Positions 1 through 5,090 of a DNA stretch of 5,090 bases are shown in pieces. The DNA comes from an uncultured Bacilli bacterium (lineage in GTDB: Bacteria > Bacillota_I > Bacilli_A > RF39 > UBA660). Below the pieces are notes generated by a model. That model was not told the DNA's origin, searched no databases, and saw nothing but the letters and a program-made list of their open reading frames with translations. Both the position numbers and the translations under genes were made by a program. The stretch covers positions 1 to 5,090 of the forward strand of contig CANQCQ010000076.1 in NCBI GenBank assembly GCA_947589725.1, written 5' to 3'. Numbering within the stretch: the stretch's first letter is position 1; each line of letters starts with the position of its first letter.

Positions 1-546
1 TATAATAAATCCAATTATTCTTTTTAATATTTTTTTAATATCTTTTATATAAATAATACTAGGTAAAATGAATAGTACTCCAACACTTTGTTTTGTTAAA
101 ACCATTAGAGCAATAACAAATCCTATTAGATAATCACTCTTTTTTTCTTTTTCTAAATAAATAATTAGGATAAACAAAAATAATATTAATAAATTATAAC
201 TTGGAGAAATTGTTTTAACATACATTAGTAGTATTGCGAATAAAAAATATGCTTTGTCTTGAACAAGTTTTTCTAAGTAGTAAAACATTAAAAGTAATAT
301 GAGTGAATTAAATATTTGAAAAATTAATATATTATGTCCAAATATTATCATAGGTATGGCATATAAAAAAGCAAAAAATGGTGTAATTACCATATTAAAG
401 TCACGATAAGGAACTAATCCTTTAGTTATACTATAAGCAAAACCATAATTCCATATTTCATCATAATTTAACTCTTGTATAATCAAATTCCAAAACATAA
501 ATAATATAAATAAAATTGTATATTTAAGTATTTTCCTTTTATTCAT
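1..546 (-). CDS. Polytopic membrane protein, probable GT-C type glycosyltransferase (3' end outside window)
   Basis: An uninterrupted reading frame of 182 codons starts at ATG 546 and runs off the left edge, so the C-terminus is unseen. The start is supported by AGGTGGG (554-560) seven bases upstream. The protein is very hydrophobic: a basic N-terminus (MNKRK), a membrane segment at about residues 8-24, then a loop with D29-E30 and the motif GLVPYRDF (43-50), followed by hydrophobic segments near 52-70, 72-90, 99-110, 117-131, 139-150 and 155-167. An acidic pair in the first outer loop, followed by a G-x-x-P-Y-x-D-F stretch, is typical of membrane glycosyltransferases of the ArnT/PMT-like (GT39/GT83) kind, which move sugars from polyprenyl-phosphate donors on the outer face of the membrane. 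Donor and acceptor cannot be told. It lies behind the recO terminator and is probably a separate transcription unit. The class assignment is an inference from topology and loop motif; that it is a membrane protein is clear. Confidence 0.7.
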   Translation of the reverse strand, partial: MNKRKILKYTILFILFMFWNLIIQELNYDEIWNYGFAYSITKGLVPYRDFNMVITPFFAFLYAIPMIIFGHNILIFQIFNSLILLLMFYYLEKLVQDKAYFLFAILLMYVKTISPSYNLLILFLFILIIYLEKEKKSDYLIGFVIALMVLTKQSVGVLFILPSIIYIKDIKKILKRIIGFII

Positions 547-566
547 ATAATTTCCCACCTACTAAA

Positions 567-572
567 ATTATA
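567..572 (-). promoter_or_regulatory. Candidate -10 box for the membrane protein gene
   Basis: The minus strand reads TATAAT here, just downstream of the recO terminator and 20 bases before the ATG at 546. A transcript starting about seven bases later would begin at or beside the AGGTGGG ribosome binding site, giving a very short leader. No good -35 box is seen at 17-18 bases; that region is the AT-rich terminator stem. In DNA this AT-rich a TATAAT can occur by chance, so the call is tentative. Confidence 0.4.
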
Positions 573-575
573 ATC

Positions 576-601
576 AAAAAAAAGTATTTTAAAATACCTT
601 T
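576..601 (-). terminator. Intrinsic terminator after recO
   Basis: On the minus strand, immediately after the recO stop, AAAGGTATT pairs with AATACTTTT across a four-base TTAA loop (nine pairs including one G-U), and the T-run of eight at 583-576 forms the end of the stem and the tail. The stem has only one G-C pair and one G-U pair, which is weak but in keeping with the base composition. It separates recO from the membrane protein gene that starts at 546. Confidence 0.7.
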
Positions 602-603
602 CT

Positions 604-1347
604 TTAGTTTTGATTAAGTCTATTTATTTGTTTAATAAAATCTTTACTCTTAATATAAATACCAGTATATCTATCATAGTATTCATCTATAAATGTATTA
701 ATATCATTAATAATATTCTTATCAATATCTAATTTATTAATACTACCAATGTCTACTAAATCAAATAGTCTAATCATTTTAATTGTATCGAGATTAGTAA
801 TCCTTTGATTGGTATAACAATTTCCACATACAAAGCCATGATCTACTCCTGATAAACTAACTATATTTTTAGTACTTCCACATAAACTACAAGATTCCAA
901 ATTAGGCTTTACTCCTAAAAATTCTAGTAATTTTAGTTCTATTATATTAGTTAGAACATAAGGATCTAATCCTTCTTCAATTTTAATTAGAGTATCTTTT
1001 AATAATTCAAAAATTTTTAAGTCATTGTTTTCTCTTAAAACTTGTAATACTAAATCAAGTATAAATGAAGAATAACTTATTCTTTCTAAATCTTTCATAG
1101 TATTATTAAATGAATTTATAACATCAATACTAATAAGAGTAGATATTCCATTTTCTTTATAATAAATATTGAAAGTACCATATATAAGTTTTCTACTTAC
1201 TCCACGGAGTTTACTTTTAACATTGCGACATCCTTTGGACATAATTCCAATTAATCCAAAATCTTTTGTTAAAACATTTAAGATTTTACTTGACTCACTA
1301 TAATTAACTTCACTTAAGGCAATACCTTCAATACTTACTATTTTCAT
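604..1347 (-). CDS. recO: DNA repair protein RecO
   Basis: This 247-residue protein has the usual length of RecO, the RecFOR mediator that binds single-stranded DNA and RecR, anneals complementary strands and helps load RecA at gaps. The N-terminal OB-fold is seen in residues 1-80, including the family-typical start (IEGIALSEVNYSESSKIL) and the stretch TKDFGLIGIMSKGCRNVKSK. An alpha-helical domain follows from about 85. A four-cysteine zinc site is formed by C153-x2-C156 and C174-x2-C177, as in many Gram-positive RecO proteins; E. coli RecO lacks it. The start ATG lies 11 bases after the yqzL stop, with a weak AGTGG-type ribosome binding site that touches that stop codon, so translation is probably coupled to yqzL. 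It is the last gene of the operon, followed by an intrinsic terminator. The order era-yqzL-recO is that of B. subtilis, which makes the assignment secure. Confidence 0.95.
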   Translation of the reverse strand: MKIVSIEGIALSEVNYSESSKILNVLTKDFGLIGIMSKGCRNVKSKLRGVSRKLIYGTFNIYYKENGISTLISIDVINSFNNTMKDLERISYSSFILDLVLQVLRENNDLKIFELLKDTLIKIEEGLDPYVLTNIIELKLLEFLGVKPNLESCSLCGSTKNIVSLSGVDHGFVCGNCYTNQRITNLDTIKMIRLFDLVDIGSINKLDIDKNIINDINTFIDEYYDRYTGIYIKSKDFIKQINRLNQN

Positions 1348-1358
1348 TAATTACCACT

Positions 1359-1451
1359 CTACTTCTTTTTTAATTCTTGTAAAAGATTATAATATTTAAT
1401 ATCTCCAGTTTTTTTAAATAAATCCCATAATAATTTTTCTTGTTTATTCAT
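1359..1451 (-). CDS. yqzL: YqzL family small protein
   Basis: A 30-residue reading frame (ATG at 1451, TAG at 1361-1359) lies between era and recO. Its core, LLWDLFKKTGDIKYYNLLQE (residues 7-26), matches the pattern of the YqzL family: a W-x-L-F segment, then T-G-x-I-x-x-Y, then L-x-x-E. B. subtilis carries yqzL in the same place, between era and recO. The function is unknown; the protein is too small for an enzyme, has a charged lysine-rich C-terminus and no membrane segment. The ribosome binding site GAGGTGA (1457-1463) stands five bases before the start and is good in sequence, but lies in the 3' arm of a hairpin. Both the match and the position support a real gene despite its size. Confidence 0.85.
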   Translation of the reverse strand: MNKQEKLLWDLFKKTGDIKYYNLLQELKKK

Positions 1452-1453
1452 AA

Positions 1454-1483
1454 AAATCACCTCTACCTATATAGTGGTGATTT
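1454..1483 (-). promoter_or_regulatory. Hairpin covering the yqzL ribosome binding site
   Basis: In the transcript an eight-base arm AAATCACC pairs with GGTGATTT; inside it, after a single A-A mismatch, CTA pairs with TAG around a six-base loop. The 3' arm contains the Shine-Dalgarno bases of yqzL, and the start codon follows two bases later. The structure should therefore hide the site when folded. It might also slow or partly end transcription between era and yqzL, but the minus-strand tail after the stem is only two U's. On the opposite strand the same repeat is followed by a long T-run, so it could stop antisense transcription. Confidence 0.6.
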
Positions 1484-1508
1484 ATATTTTTTTTATTCAA
1501 AAAAATTA

Positions 1509-2396
1509 TTATTCATCTTCTTTTAATCCAAACTCATTAAAATATTTCTCTTGATTTCTCCAATCTTTAACCGTTTTTACGAATGTTTCTAAATAAACTT
1601 TTTTACCTAAGAATTTTTCCATATCTTGACGAGCTCTAGTTCCTATTTCTTTTAACATCAATCCATTCTTACCAATTATTATTTTTTTAATTCCGTCACG
1701 TTCAACTATTATTAAAACTTGAATATGAACAGATTTAGAATTTTCAGAATAATTTTCTACATAACATGTAACAGTATGAGGAATTTCATCACGAGTAAGT
1801 TCAAGTATTTTTTCTCTAACAAATTCTGCCATAATAAATCTTGTTGAAACATTAGTTAACTCATCTTCTGAATATATTCTATCTGAATCATTCAAATATT
1901 TTTTTAATGTATTTATTAACATATGAATATCATCAGTATTTTTAGCACTAATTGGTATAATTTCACTAAAATTATATAAATCTTTAATTTTATTAATTTT
2001 ATCAAGCAATAAAGCTTTATCTTTTATTTTATCTACTTTATTTAGTATTAGAAAAATAGGTATATCTAAATCCTTTAACTTATTTAATATAAATTGGTCT
2101 CCAGAACCAAAAGTCTCTGTTGAATCAACTAAGAATAATATTACATCTACATCATTTACATTATTATAGGTCTTATTATTCATTAAATTACCAAGTTTAT
2201 TTATTGGTTTATGAATTCCCGGTGTATCTACAAATATTATTTGTGAATCTTTATCATTGTATATACCTTGTATAACATTTCTTGTAGTTCCAGAAACGTT
2301 TGAAGTAATAGCTAGTTTTATTCCAAGTAAACTATTTAATAAAGTAGACTTTCCAACATTAGGACGACCTACTAAACTAACAAAGCCACATTTCAT
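1509..2396 (-). CDS. era: GTPase Era
   Basis: Era is an essential GTPase that binds 16S rRNA near its 3' end and takes part in maturation of the 30S subunit. The 295-residue length is normal. The G domain shows G1 GRPNVGKS (10-17), the switch region with SGTTRN (35-40), G3 DTPG (57-60), G4 NKVD (119-122) and G5 SAK (150-152). The type II KH domain follows, with TRDEIPHTV (201-209) and the RNA-binding loop IIIGKNG (239-245), and the family's closing segment VKDWRNQEKYF (276-286). The start ATG overlaps the cdd stop as ATGA, with GAGG (2404-2407) seven bases upstream, so the two are translationally coupled. The gene ends with tandem TAA codons, then a 57-base gap to yqzL. Its place in one operon with ybeY fits their shared role in 16S rRNA processing. 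Confidence 0.98.
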   Translation of the reverse strand: MKCGFVSLVGRPNVGKSTLLNSLLGIKLAITSNVSGTTRNVIQGIYNDKDSQIIFVDTPGIHKPINKLGNLMNNKTYNNVNDVDVILFLVDSTETFGSGDQFILNKLKDLDIPIFLILNKVDKIKDKALLLDKINKIKDLYNFSEIIPISAKNTDDIHMLINTLKKYLNDSDRIYSEDELTNVSTRFIMAEFVREKILELTRDEIPHTVTCYVENYSENSKSVHIQVLIIVERDGIKKIIIGKNGLMLKEIGTRARQDMEKFLGKKVYLETFVKTVKDWRNQEKYFNEFGLKEDE

Positions 2397-2779
2397 ATTA
2401 AATCCTCATTTCCAAAAGGATAAGGACATAAATCTTCAACAGTATATTTTATATAGTCTCCATTAGTAGAATAACAATATACAGAAGCATCTTTAGCAAA
2501 TAATTCTGATATTACTTGTCTGCATTGAAAACAAGGTGTACCTACTTTACCAGAAGATACCATCACATGAAGTTCTTTAAAGTCACCTTTATCGTATCCA
2601 TTAGCAATAGCGGCAAAAATTGCATTTCTTTCTGCACAAACAGTAGCTCCATATGAAGCATTTTCAACATTTACTCCTCTAAATTTTGCTCCATCATTCA
2701 TAACTACTATTGCTGAAACTTTATAATTAGAATATGGACTATAACTATTTTCTAATAATTCTTTTAAATCGTCTATCAT
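2393..2779 (-). CDS. cdd: Cytidine deaminase
   Basis: Cytidine deaminase hydrolyses cytidine and deoxycytidine to uridine and deoxyuridine in pyrimidine salvage, using a catalytic zinc. From ATG 2779 the protein has 128 residues, the size of the small homotetrameric Gram-positive enzyme. The zinc and catalytic motif is C48-A-E50, with the second motif P82-C83-x2-C86; C48, C83 and C86 are the zinc ligands and E50 the proton shuttle. The nucleoside-binding stretch NVENASYG (37-44) and the C-terminal PFGNEDL (121-127) are also present. The frame is open further upstream into dgkA, but this start is preferred: AGGAGGG (2783-2789) stands just before it, it matches the usual N-terminus (DDLKELLENSYSPYSNYKV), and the longer form adds 24 unlike residues overlapping dgkA. 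The dgkA stop TAG forms part of the ribosome binding site. The TGA stop overlaps the era start. Confidence 0.97.
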   Translation of the reverse strand: MIDDLKELLENSYSPYSNYKVSAIVVMNDGAKFRGVNVENASYGATVCAERNAIFAAIANGYDKGDFKELHVMVSSGKVGTPCFQCRQVISELFAKDASVYCYSTNGDYIKYTVEDLCPYPFGNEDLI

Positions 2780-2782
2780 AAA

Positions 2783-2789
2783 CCCTCCT
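2783..2789 (-). promoter_or_regulatory. cdd ribosome binding site
   Basis: The minus strand reads TAGGAGGGTTTATG. The TAG is the dgkA stop and the AGGAGGG is a near-perfect Shine-Dalgarno sequence. It fixes the cdd start at 2779 rather than at any upstream in-frame codon. Confidence 0.85.
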
Positions 2790-3213
2790 ATAATAAAAAC
2801 ATAATCTTTGGTAGAAAAATTAGTATTCCGCCAATTAAAGCAGCCACACATAAAATCAATGTAGCAGCACTAGCTGTATCTTTAGCAATCTTAGCCAGAG
2901 GATGAATATCTGTTGTTACTAAATCAACTGCTGCTTCAATTGATGAATTAATCATTTCACAACCAGCAATAGATGCACAAATAAAGATAATAAAAAGCCA
3001 CTCATTAGTATCAATTTGAAAGTATAATCCACAAGCTACTACTAATATTGTTGCACTAAGAATTATTATCATATTATGTTCATACTTTAAACAATAAATA
3101 AAGCCATCTATAGCATGTAAAAAACTTTTACCATATCTTTCTAAAGCATTTCCAGTATCTTTATTTCTTTTTGGAGACTTTTTAAATATCTTATCTAGTA
3201 ATCCCATAAGCAC
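2788..3213 (-). CDS. dgkA: Diacylglycerol kinase family protein, probable undecaprenol kinase
   Basis: This is a small integral membrane kinase of the DgkA family. Gram-positive members mainly phosphorylate undecaprenol with ATP, returning lipid carrier to cell-wall synthesis; that substrate is inferred from relatives. The 141 residues begin with a basic cytosolic tail (1-30), then an amphipathic segment with F31-x2-A34-x2-G37 and E45-x-N47, and three membrane segments near 48-65, 70-88 and 115-136. The family signature is E86-M-I-N89-S-S-I-E93, followed by D102-IHPLAKIAKD (to 112). The first codon is taken as GTG at 3213 because AGGAGG (3220-3225) stands six bases before it; an ATG two codons further in (3207) is the alternative, but twelve bases from the site. 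Either start lies inside the end of ybeY. In B. subtilis dgkA likewise follows ybeY and precedes cdd. Confidence 0.95.
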   Translation of the reverse strand: MLMGLLDKIFKKSPKRNKDTGNALERYGKSFLHAIDGFIYCLKYEHNMIIILSATILVVACGLYFQIDTNEWLFIIFICASIAGCEMINSSIEAAVDLVTTDIHPLAKIAKDTASAATLILCVAALIGGILIFLPKIMFLL

Positions 3214-3646
3214 TTAATACCTCCTCTTGCTTTGAAAACATTACTTTTTCATCTTCTGGATTCATATGATCATATCCTAATAAATGATAAAAACCATGTA
3301 CTGCTAAAAAACATATTTCTCTTAAAAAAGAATGACCATATTCTTCAGCTTGCAATCTTGCTTTATCAATTGATATATAAATATCTCCTAATACTCTTAC
3401 ATTATCTGGTAAAACTAAAGTATCATCATCTTCTAAAGCAAAAGTAATAACATCTGTTTCCCTATCAATATTTCTATATGTCTTATTCAATCGATGAATA
3501 TATTCATTATCAACAATTATTAAATTAAAATTTACTCCTTCTAATTTTTCTTTTTTCATAGCACTTAAAAGGACTTTCTTTACAATTTCTAATTCTTCTA
3601 TTTCTTCTCCAACTTGATTAAATATTTCAACTCTATTACTACTCAT
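3191..3646 (-). CDS. ybeY: Endoribonuclease YbeY (16S rRNA maturation factor)
   Basis: YbeY is a zinc-dependent single-strand endoribonuclease needed for 16S rRNA 3'-end maturation and ribosome quality control. The 151 residues match the family's length. The metal site H117-GFY-H121-LLGYD-H127 gives three histidine zinc ligands, in the family pattern H-G-x-x-H-L-x-G-Y-D-H. Other conserved blocks are LNKTYRNIDRETDVITF (53-69) and LGDIYIS (87-93), the latter next to the metal site. The start ATG follows AGGAG by five bases; that site overlaps the TAG stop of the upstream vanZ-like gene, eight bases away. Its last 23 bases overlap the start of dgkA. Neighbours dgkA, cdd and era are the standard Bacillota ones, which agrees with a shared role with Era in ribosome assembly. 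Confidence 0.98.
   Translation of the reverse strand: MSSNRVEIFNQVGEEIEELEIVKKVLLSAMKKEKLEGVNFNLIIVDNEYIHRLNKTYRNIDRETDVITFALEDDDTLVLPDNVRVLGDIYISIDKARLQAEEYGHSFLREICFLAVHGFYHLLGYDHMNPEDEKVMFSKQEEVLSAYGITR
3220..3225 (-). promoter_or_regulatory. dgkA ribosome binding site favouring a GTG start
   Basis: AGGAGG lies within the ybeY coding sequence, six bases before GTG 3213 and twelve before ATG 3207. The spacing favours GTG as the dgkA start; the two products would differ by only two residues. Confidence 0.7.
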
Positions 3647-3654
3647 AAATACTC

Positions 3655-4254
3655 CTATATCAAAGTTAATATTATTACTAAAACAATTATAGATAAAGCA
3701 TTAAGAACCCAATCACTTTTTAAAATATTAGGTAACTTATCCCATATCCTTTTTAAATAAAAATATATTAAAAATCCAAAATAACCACCTAATAAATTAA
3801 GTATAATATCATCAATATCAAATACTCTTCCAATAATCAATTGAACTATTTCTATTGAAAATGATGTTATTAAAGTAAGTAATAATACTAATTTAGATTT
3901 ATCATTCTTTAGATAAAAACTAACAAAAAAACCATATGGTAAAAATAAGACCATATTACCAATTACATTTCTAAAGAACAATCGACTGCTCATATTATAT
4001 CTTAAAATCTCTCTAAATGGAACAAAATTATTTGTACTCCATCTAACATCATCTTGAAAAGTAACTATTTGGAACAAACATAAAGTATAAATAATAAAAG
4101 AAAACATTAATAATTCTTTATATAAAACAACTTTTTCTTTATTCTTAATTAAATAAGTCAATCTAAAAGATATTAAAACAACACTAGAAATTACTAACAT
4201 TGGCCAAGTAAGATTGATTACGTCTTGTATAGTTCTATTTACAGCATCTAACAT
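3655..4254 (-). CDS. VanZ family membrane protein
   Basis: A 199-residue polytopic membrane protein with about six hydrophobic segments near residues 14-35, 46-66, 98-114, 121-141, 150-167 and 184-199. VanZ-family motifs are present in order: N76-FVPFREI (to 83), N96-VIGNMVLFLPYGF (to 109), SIEIVQ (133-138) and GRVFDIDDIILNLLGG (142-157). VanZ itself gives low-level teicoplanin resistance, but most family members have no known role, so resistance should not be inferred. The start ATG lies three bases after the preceding stop, and a GGAGAGTG ribosome binding site is formed by the last codons of that gene, so the two are probably coupled. The gene sits where B. subtilis has phoH and pgpH between yqfD and ybeY. 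No damage is seen. Confidence 0.88.
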   Translation of the reverse strand: MLDAVNRTIQDVINLTWPMLVISSVVLISFRLTYLIKNKEKVVLYKELLMFSFIIYTLCLFQIVTFQDDVRWSTNNFVPFREILRYNMSSRLFFRNVIGNMVLFLPYGFFVSFYLKNDKSKLVLLLTLITSFSIEIVQLIIGRVFDIDDIILNLLGGYFGFLIYFYLKRIWDKLPNILKSDWVLNALSIIVLVIILTLI

Positions 4255-4257
4255 AAA

Positions 4258-4959
4258 TCACTCTCCATCTGTTTCTAAATGATATTTTTCTATATCTGTA
4301 TCTTTAATTTCTTCAACCTTTGTGATATCTTCATATACTTTAAAAAATACACCTACTATTATTCTACTATCTTTCTTTTCTTTTTTCAAAATTTTTTTAG
4401 AAAGAATCTTATCATCCTTTCCTAATTTATTACTCAACTTATTTGTTGCTTTTTCAATTGCAAAATCATCTACATTATTTATAGTAAAATTCTTATCAAT
4501 TACTTTTGTTTCCATATACTCTGTATAAAATAATCTAATTGGTAATAATTTATTATTTATAATATTAAAATCTTTATTCTTATAAGTCTTATAACTACTT
4601 TTACTAGAATAATTAAAAAATTCTATTCCAATTTTTCTTTCAACTTCTCCTGTTACATTCTCTTCATGATAGTGAATAGGTAGATCAACATAAACTTGAT
4701 ACCATACTTCTCCAAAAACTCTTCCTTTACTACATTTAGTATTTACTATTTCCTCTTTATTATAAATATTACCACTAATTAAAATATCTCCCTTTTTAAC
4801 ACCTCTATTTATTGCCGTCATAACTTCTCCTGTTTCAACATTTTCATTACTTATAACGGAAGAAAGACCATTTTCATTTAAGTCAAAATGTAAAGCATCA
4901 ATAGCTACACAAGCCCCACAGCCAATACAAACATCATCTTTAACAACTAACTTTTTCAT
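4258..4959 (-). CDS. Chimeric protein: truncated ferredoxin N-terminus joined to YqfD C-terminal half
   Basis: The 233-residue product has two unlike parts. Residues 1 to about 45 are a single-cluster bacterial ferredoxin start: VVKDDVCIGCGACVAID with C11, C14 and C17, then HFDLNENGLSSVISNEN. The C-P segment that carries the fourth cluster cysteine in such ferredoxins is absent. From about residue 45, TGEVMTAINRGVKKGDILISG (to 63) and then GRVFGEVWYQVYVDLP (79-94), LLPIRLFYTEYME (138-150) and the charged C-terminus (165-217) follow the C-terminal half of YqfD, a sporulation-associated protein of about 400 residues. YqfD's N-terminal membrane anchor is missing, so the product should be soluble. 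C76 is the only other cysteine. The start is well supported: AGGAGG (4966-4971) six bases upstream and a promoter just behind it. The TGA stop is three bases before the vanZ-like gene. Whether it binds a cluster or works at all is unknown; it may be a deletion product, a new fusion or an assembly chimera. Confidence 0.8.
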   Translation of the reverse strand: MKKLVVKDDVCIGCGACVAIDALHFDLNENGLSSVISNENVETGEVMTAINRGVKKGDILISGNIYNKEEIVNTKCSKGRVFGEVWYQVYVDLPIHYHEENVTGEVERKIGIEFFNYSSKSSYKTYKNKDFNIINNKLLPIRLFYTEYMETKVIDKNFTINNVDDFAIEKATNKLSNKLGKDDKILSKKILKKEKKDSRIIVGVFFKVYEDITKVEEIKDTDIEKYHLETDGE

Positions 4960-4970
4960 AAGTATCCTCC

Positions 4971-4988
4971 TTGTCTAATTATAGACAA
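4971..4988. repeat. 18-bp perfect inverted repeat, candidate operator
   Basis: The plus strand reads TTGTCTAATTATAGACAA: seven-base arms TTGTCTA and TAGACAA around ATTA. The repeat encloses the -10 box of the operon promoter and reaches the first base of the Shine-Dalgarno sequence of the first gene, so a bound dimeric regulator would block polymerase. TTGTC/GACAA half-sites occur among GntR-type operators, and the TTGT...ACAA ends recall Rex sites although the core differs. No regulator can be named from the sequence. Confidence 0.5.
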
Positions 4989-5006
4989 AATTCTTTTAAA
5001 AAGCAA
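4978..5006 (-). promoter_or_regulatory. Operon promoter (SigA type)
   Basis: On the minus strand TTGCTT (5001-5006) and a perfect TATAAT (4978-4983) stand 17 bases apart. Transcription would begin near 4971-4972, so the leader would be only about a dozen bases and would start at the AGGAGG site. No other clear promoter or terminator is seen before 601, so this probably drives the whole eight-gene unit. The -35 box matches consensus at only three positions. Confidence 0.7.
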
Positions 5007-5017
5007 TAATTATTCTT

Positions 5018-5046
5018 TTAACAATTCATTATTTATGTTATATTTA
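5018..5046 (+). promoter_or_regulatory. Possible promoter of the divergent plus-strand gene
   Basis: TTAACA (5018-5023) resembles a -35 box. Candidate -10 boxes are TATTTA (5041-5046, 17-base spacer) and TATATT (5039-5044, 15-base spacer). Neither pair is convincing in such AT-rich DNA. The call rests partly on the need for a start for the gene at 5065. Confidence 0.3.
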
Positions 5047-5064
5047 ATAAAGAGGTGTAACACA

Positions 5065-5090
5065 ATGGATTCAAGAACTGATAAGTATTA
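5065..5090 (+). CDS. Start of a divergent gene, product unknown
   Basis: ATG at 5065 is preceded by the ribosome binding site AGAGGTG (5051-5057) seven bases upstream and opens a frame reading MDSRTDKY to the right edge. Eight codons are too few to name a product. The good ribosome binding site and the divergent promoter gap make a real gene likely. Confidence 0.55.

Noticed and set aside
1476..1495. Plus-strand intrinsic terminator formed by the repeat before yqzL with its T-run
   Set aside because: It could work as a terminator, but there is no plus-strand gene upstream for it to end; it is described as a hairpin on the minus-strand transcript instead.
2257..2466. Plus-strand open frame opposite era and cdd
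   Set aside because: It lies antisense to two certain genes, has no ribosome binding site of note and its translation resembles no known protein.
2780..2851. Upstream extension of cdd by 24 codons
   Set aside because: The added residues overlap dgkA, match nothing in the family, and a strong ribosome binding site marks the start at 2779.
3232..3447. Plus-strand open frame opposite ybeY
   Set aside because: It is antisense to ybeY; its leucine-, lysine- and histidine-rich translation is what an AT-rich complement gives by chance.
3655..4254. Glycopeptide resistance determinant
   Set aside because: The protein belongs to the VanZ family, but there is no vanHAX or vanRS nearby and most family members are not resistance genes.
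4322..4528. Plus-strand open frame opposite the chimeric gene, looking like a hydrophobic peptide
   Set aside because: The apparent hydrophobicity comes from reading lysine-rich codons in reverse; no start signals are seen.
1..5090. Mobile element, CRISPR array, tRNA or rRNA gene
   Set aside because: No transposase, integrase, spaced repeats, cloverleaf or rRNA-like stretch was found; the region is a conserved housekeeping operon.

Overview
The window is strongly AT-rich and carries the conserved Bacillota cluster yqfD - ybeY - dgkA - cdd - era - yqzL - recO, all on the minus strand. The tiny yqzL gene between era and recO, as in Bacillus subtilis, points to a Bacilli-type, low-GC Gram-positive. 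TGA is used as a stop (first gene and cdd) and tryptophan is encoded by TGG, so this is not a code-4 Mollicute such as Mycoplasma. An uncultured, gut-type Bacilli lineage with a reduced genome is my guess, not a demonstrated fact.

Layout, read in the direction of transcription (right to left). Positions 5065-5090 hold only the first codons of a divergent plus-strand gene. The gap 4960-5064 carries a good minus-strand promoter whose -10 box lies inside an 18-bp perfect inverted repeat. From it starts an apparent eight-gene operon: a ferredoxin/YqfD chimera (4258-4959), a VanZ-family membrane protein (3655-4254), ybeY (3191-3646), dgkA (2788-3213), cdd (2393-2779), era (1509-2396), a 30-residue YqzL protein (1359-1451) and recO (604-1347). 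Genes overlap or are separated by at most 11 bases, except for a 57-base gap before yqzL that holds a hairpin covering the yqzL ribosome binding site. An AT-rich intrinsic terminator (576-601) closes the unit. A separate minus-strand gene for a polytopic membrane protein, probably a GT-C type glycosyltransferase, begins at 546 and runs off the left edge.

The operon is mostly core housekeeping: rRNA maturation and ribosome assembly (YbeY, Era), lipid-carrier phosphorylation (DgkA), pyrimidine salvage (Cdd) and recombinational repair (RecO). The most unusual part is its first gene. It joins the first ~45 residues of a small ferredoxin, lacking the usual fourth cluster cysteine, to the C-terminal half of the sporulation-associated protein YqfD, without YqfD's membrane-anchoring N-terminal half. 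In B. subtilis phoH and pgpH lie between yqfD and ybeY; here a VanZ-family gene occupies that place.
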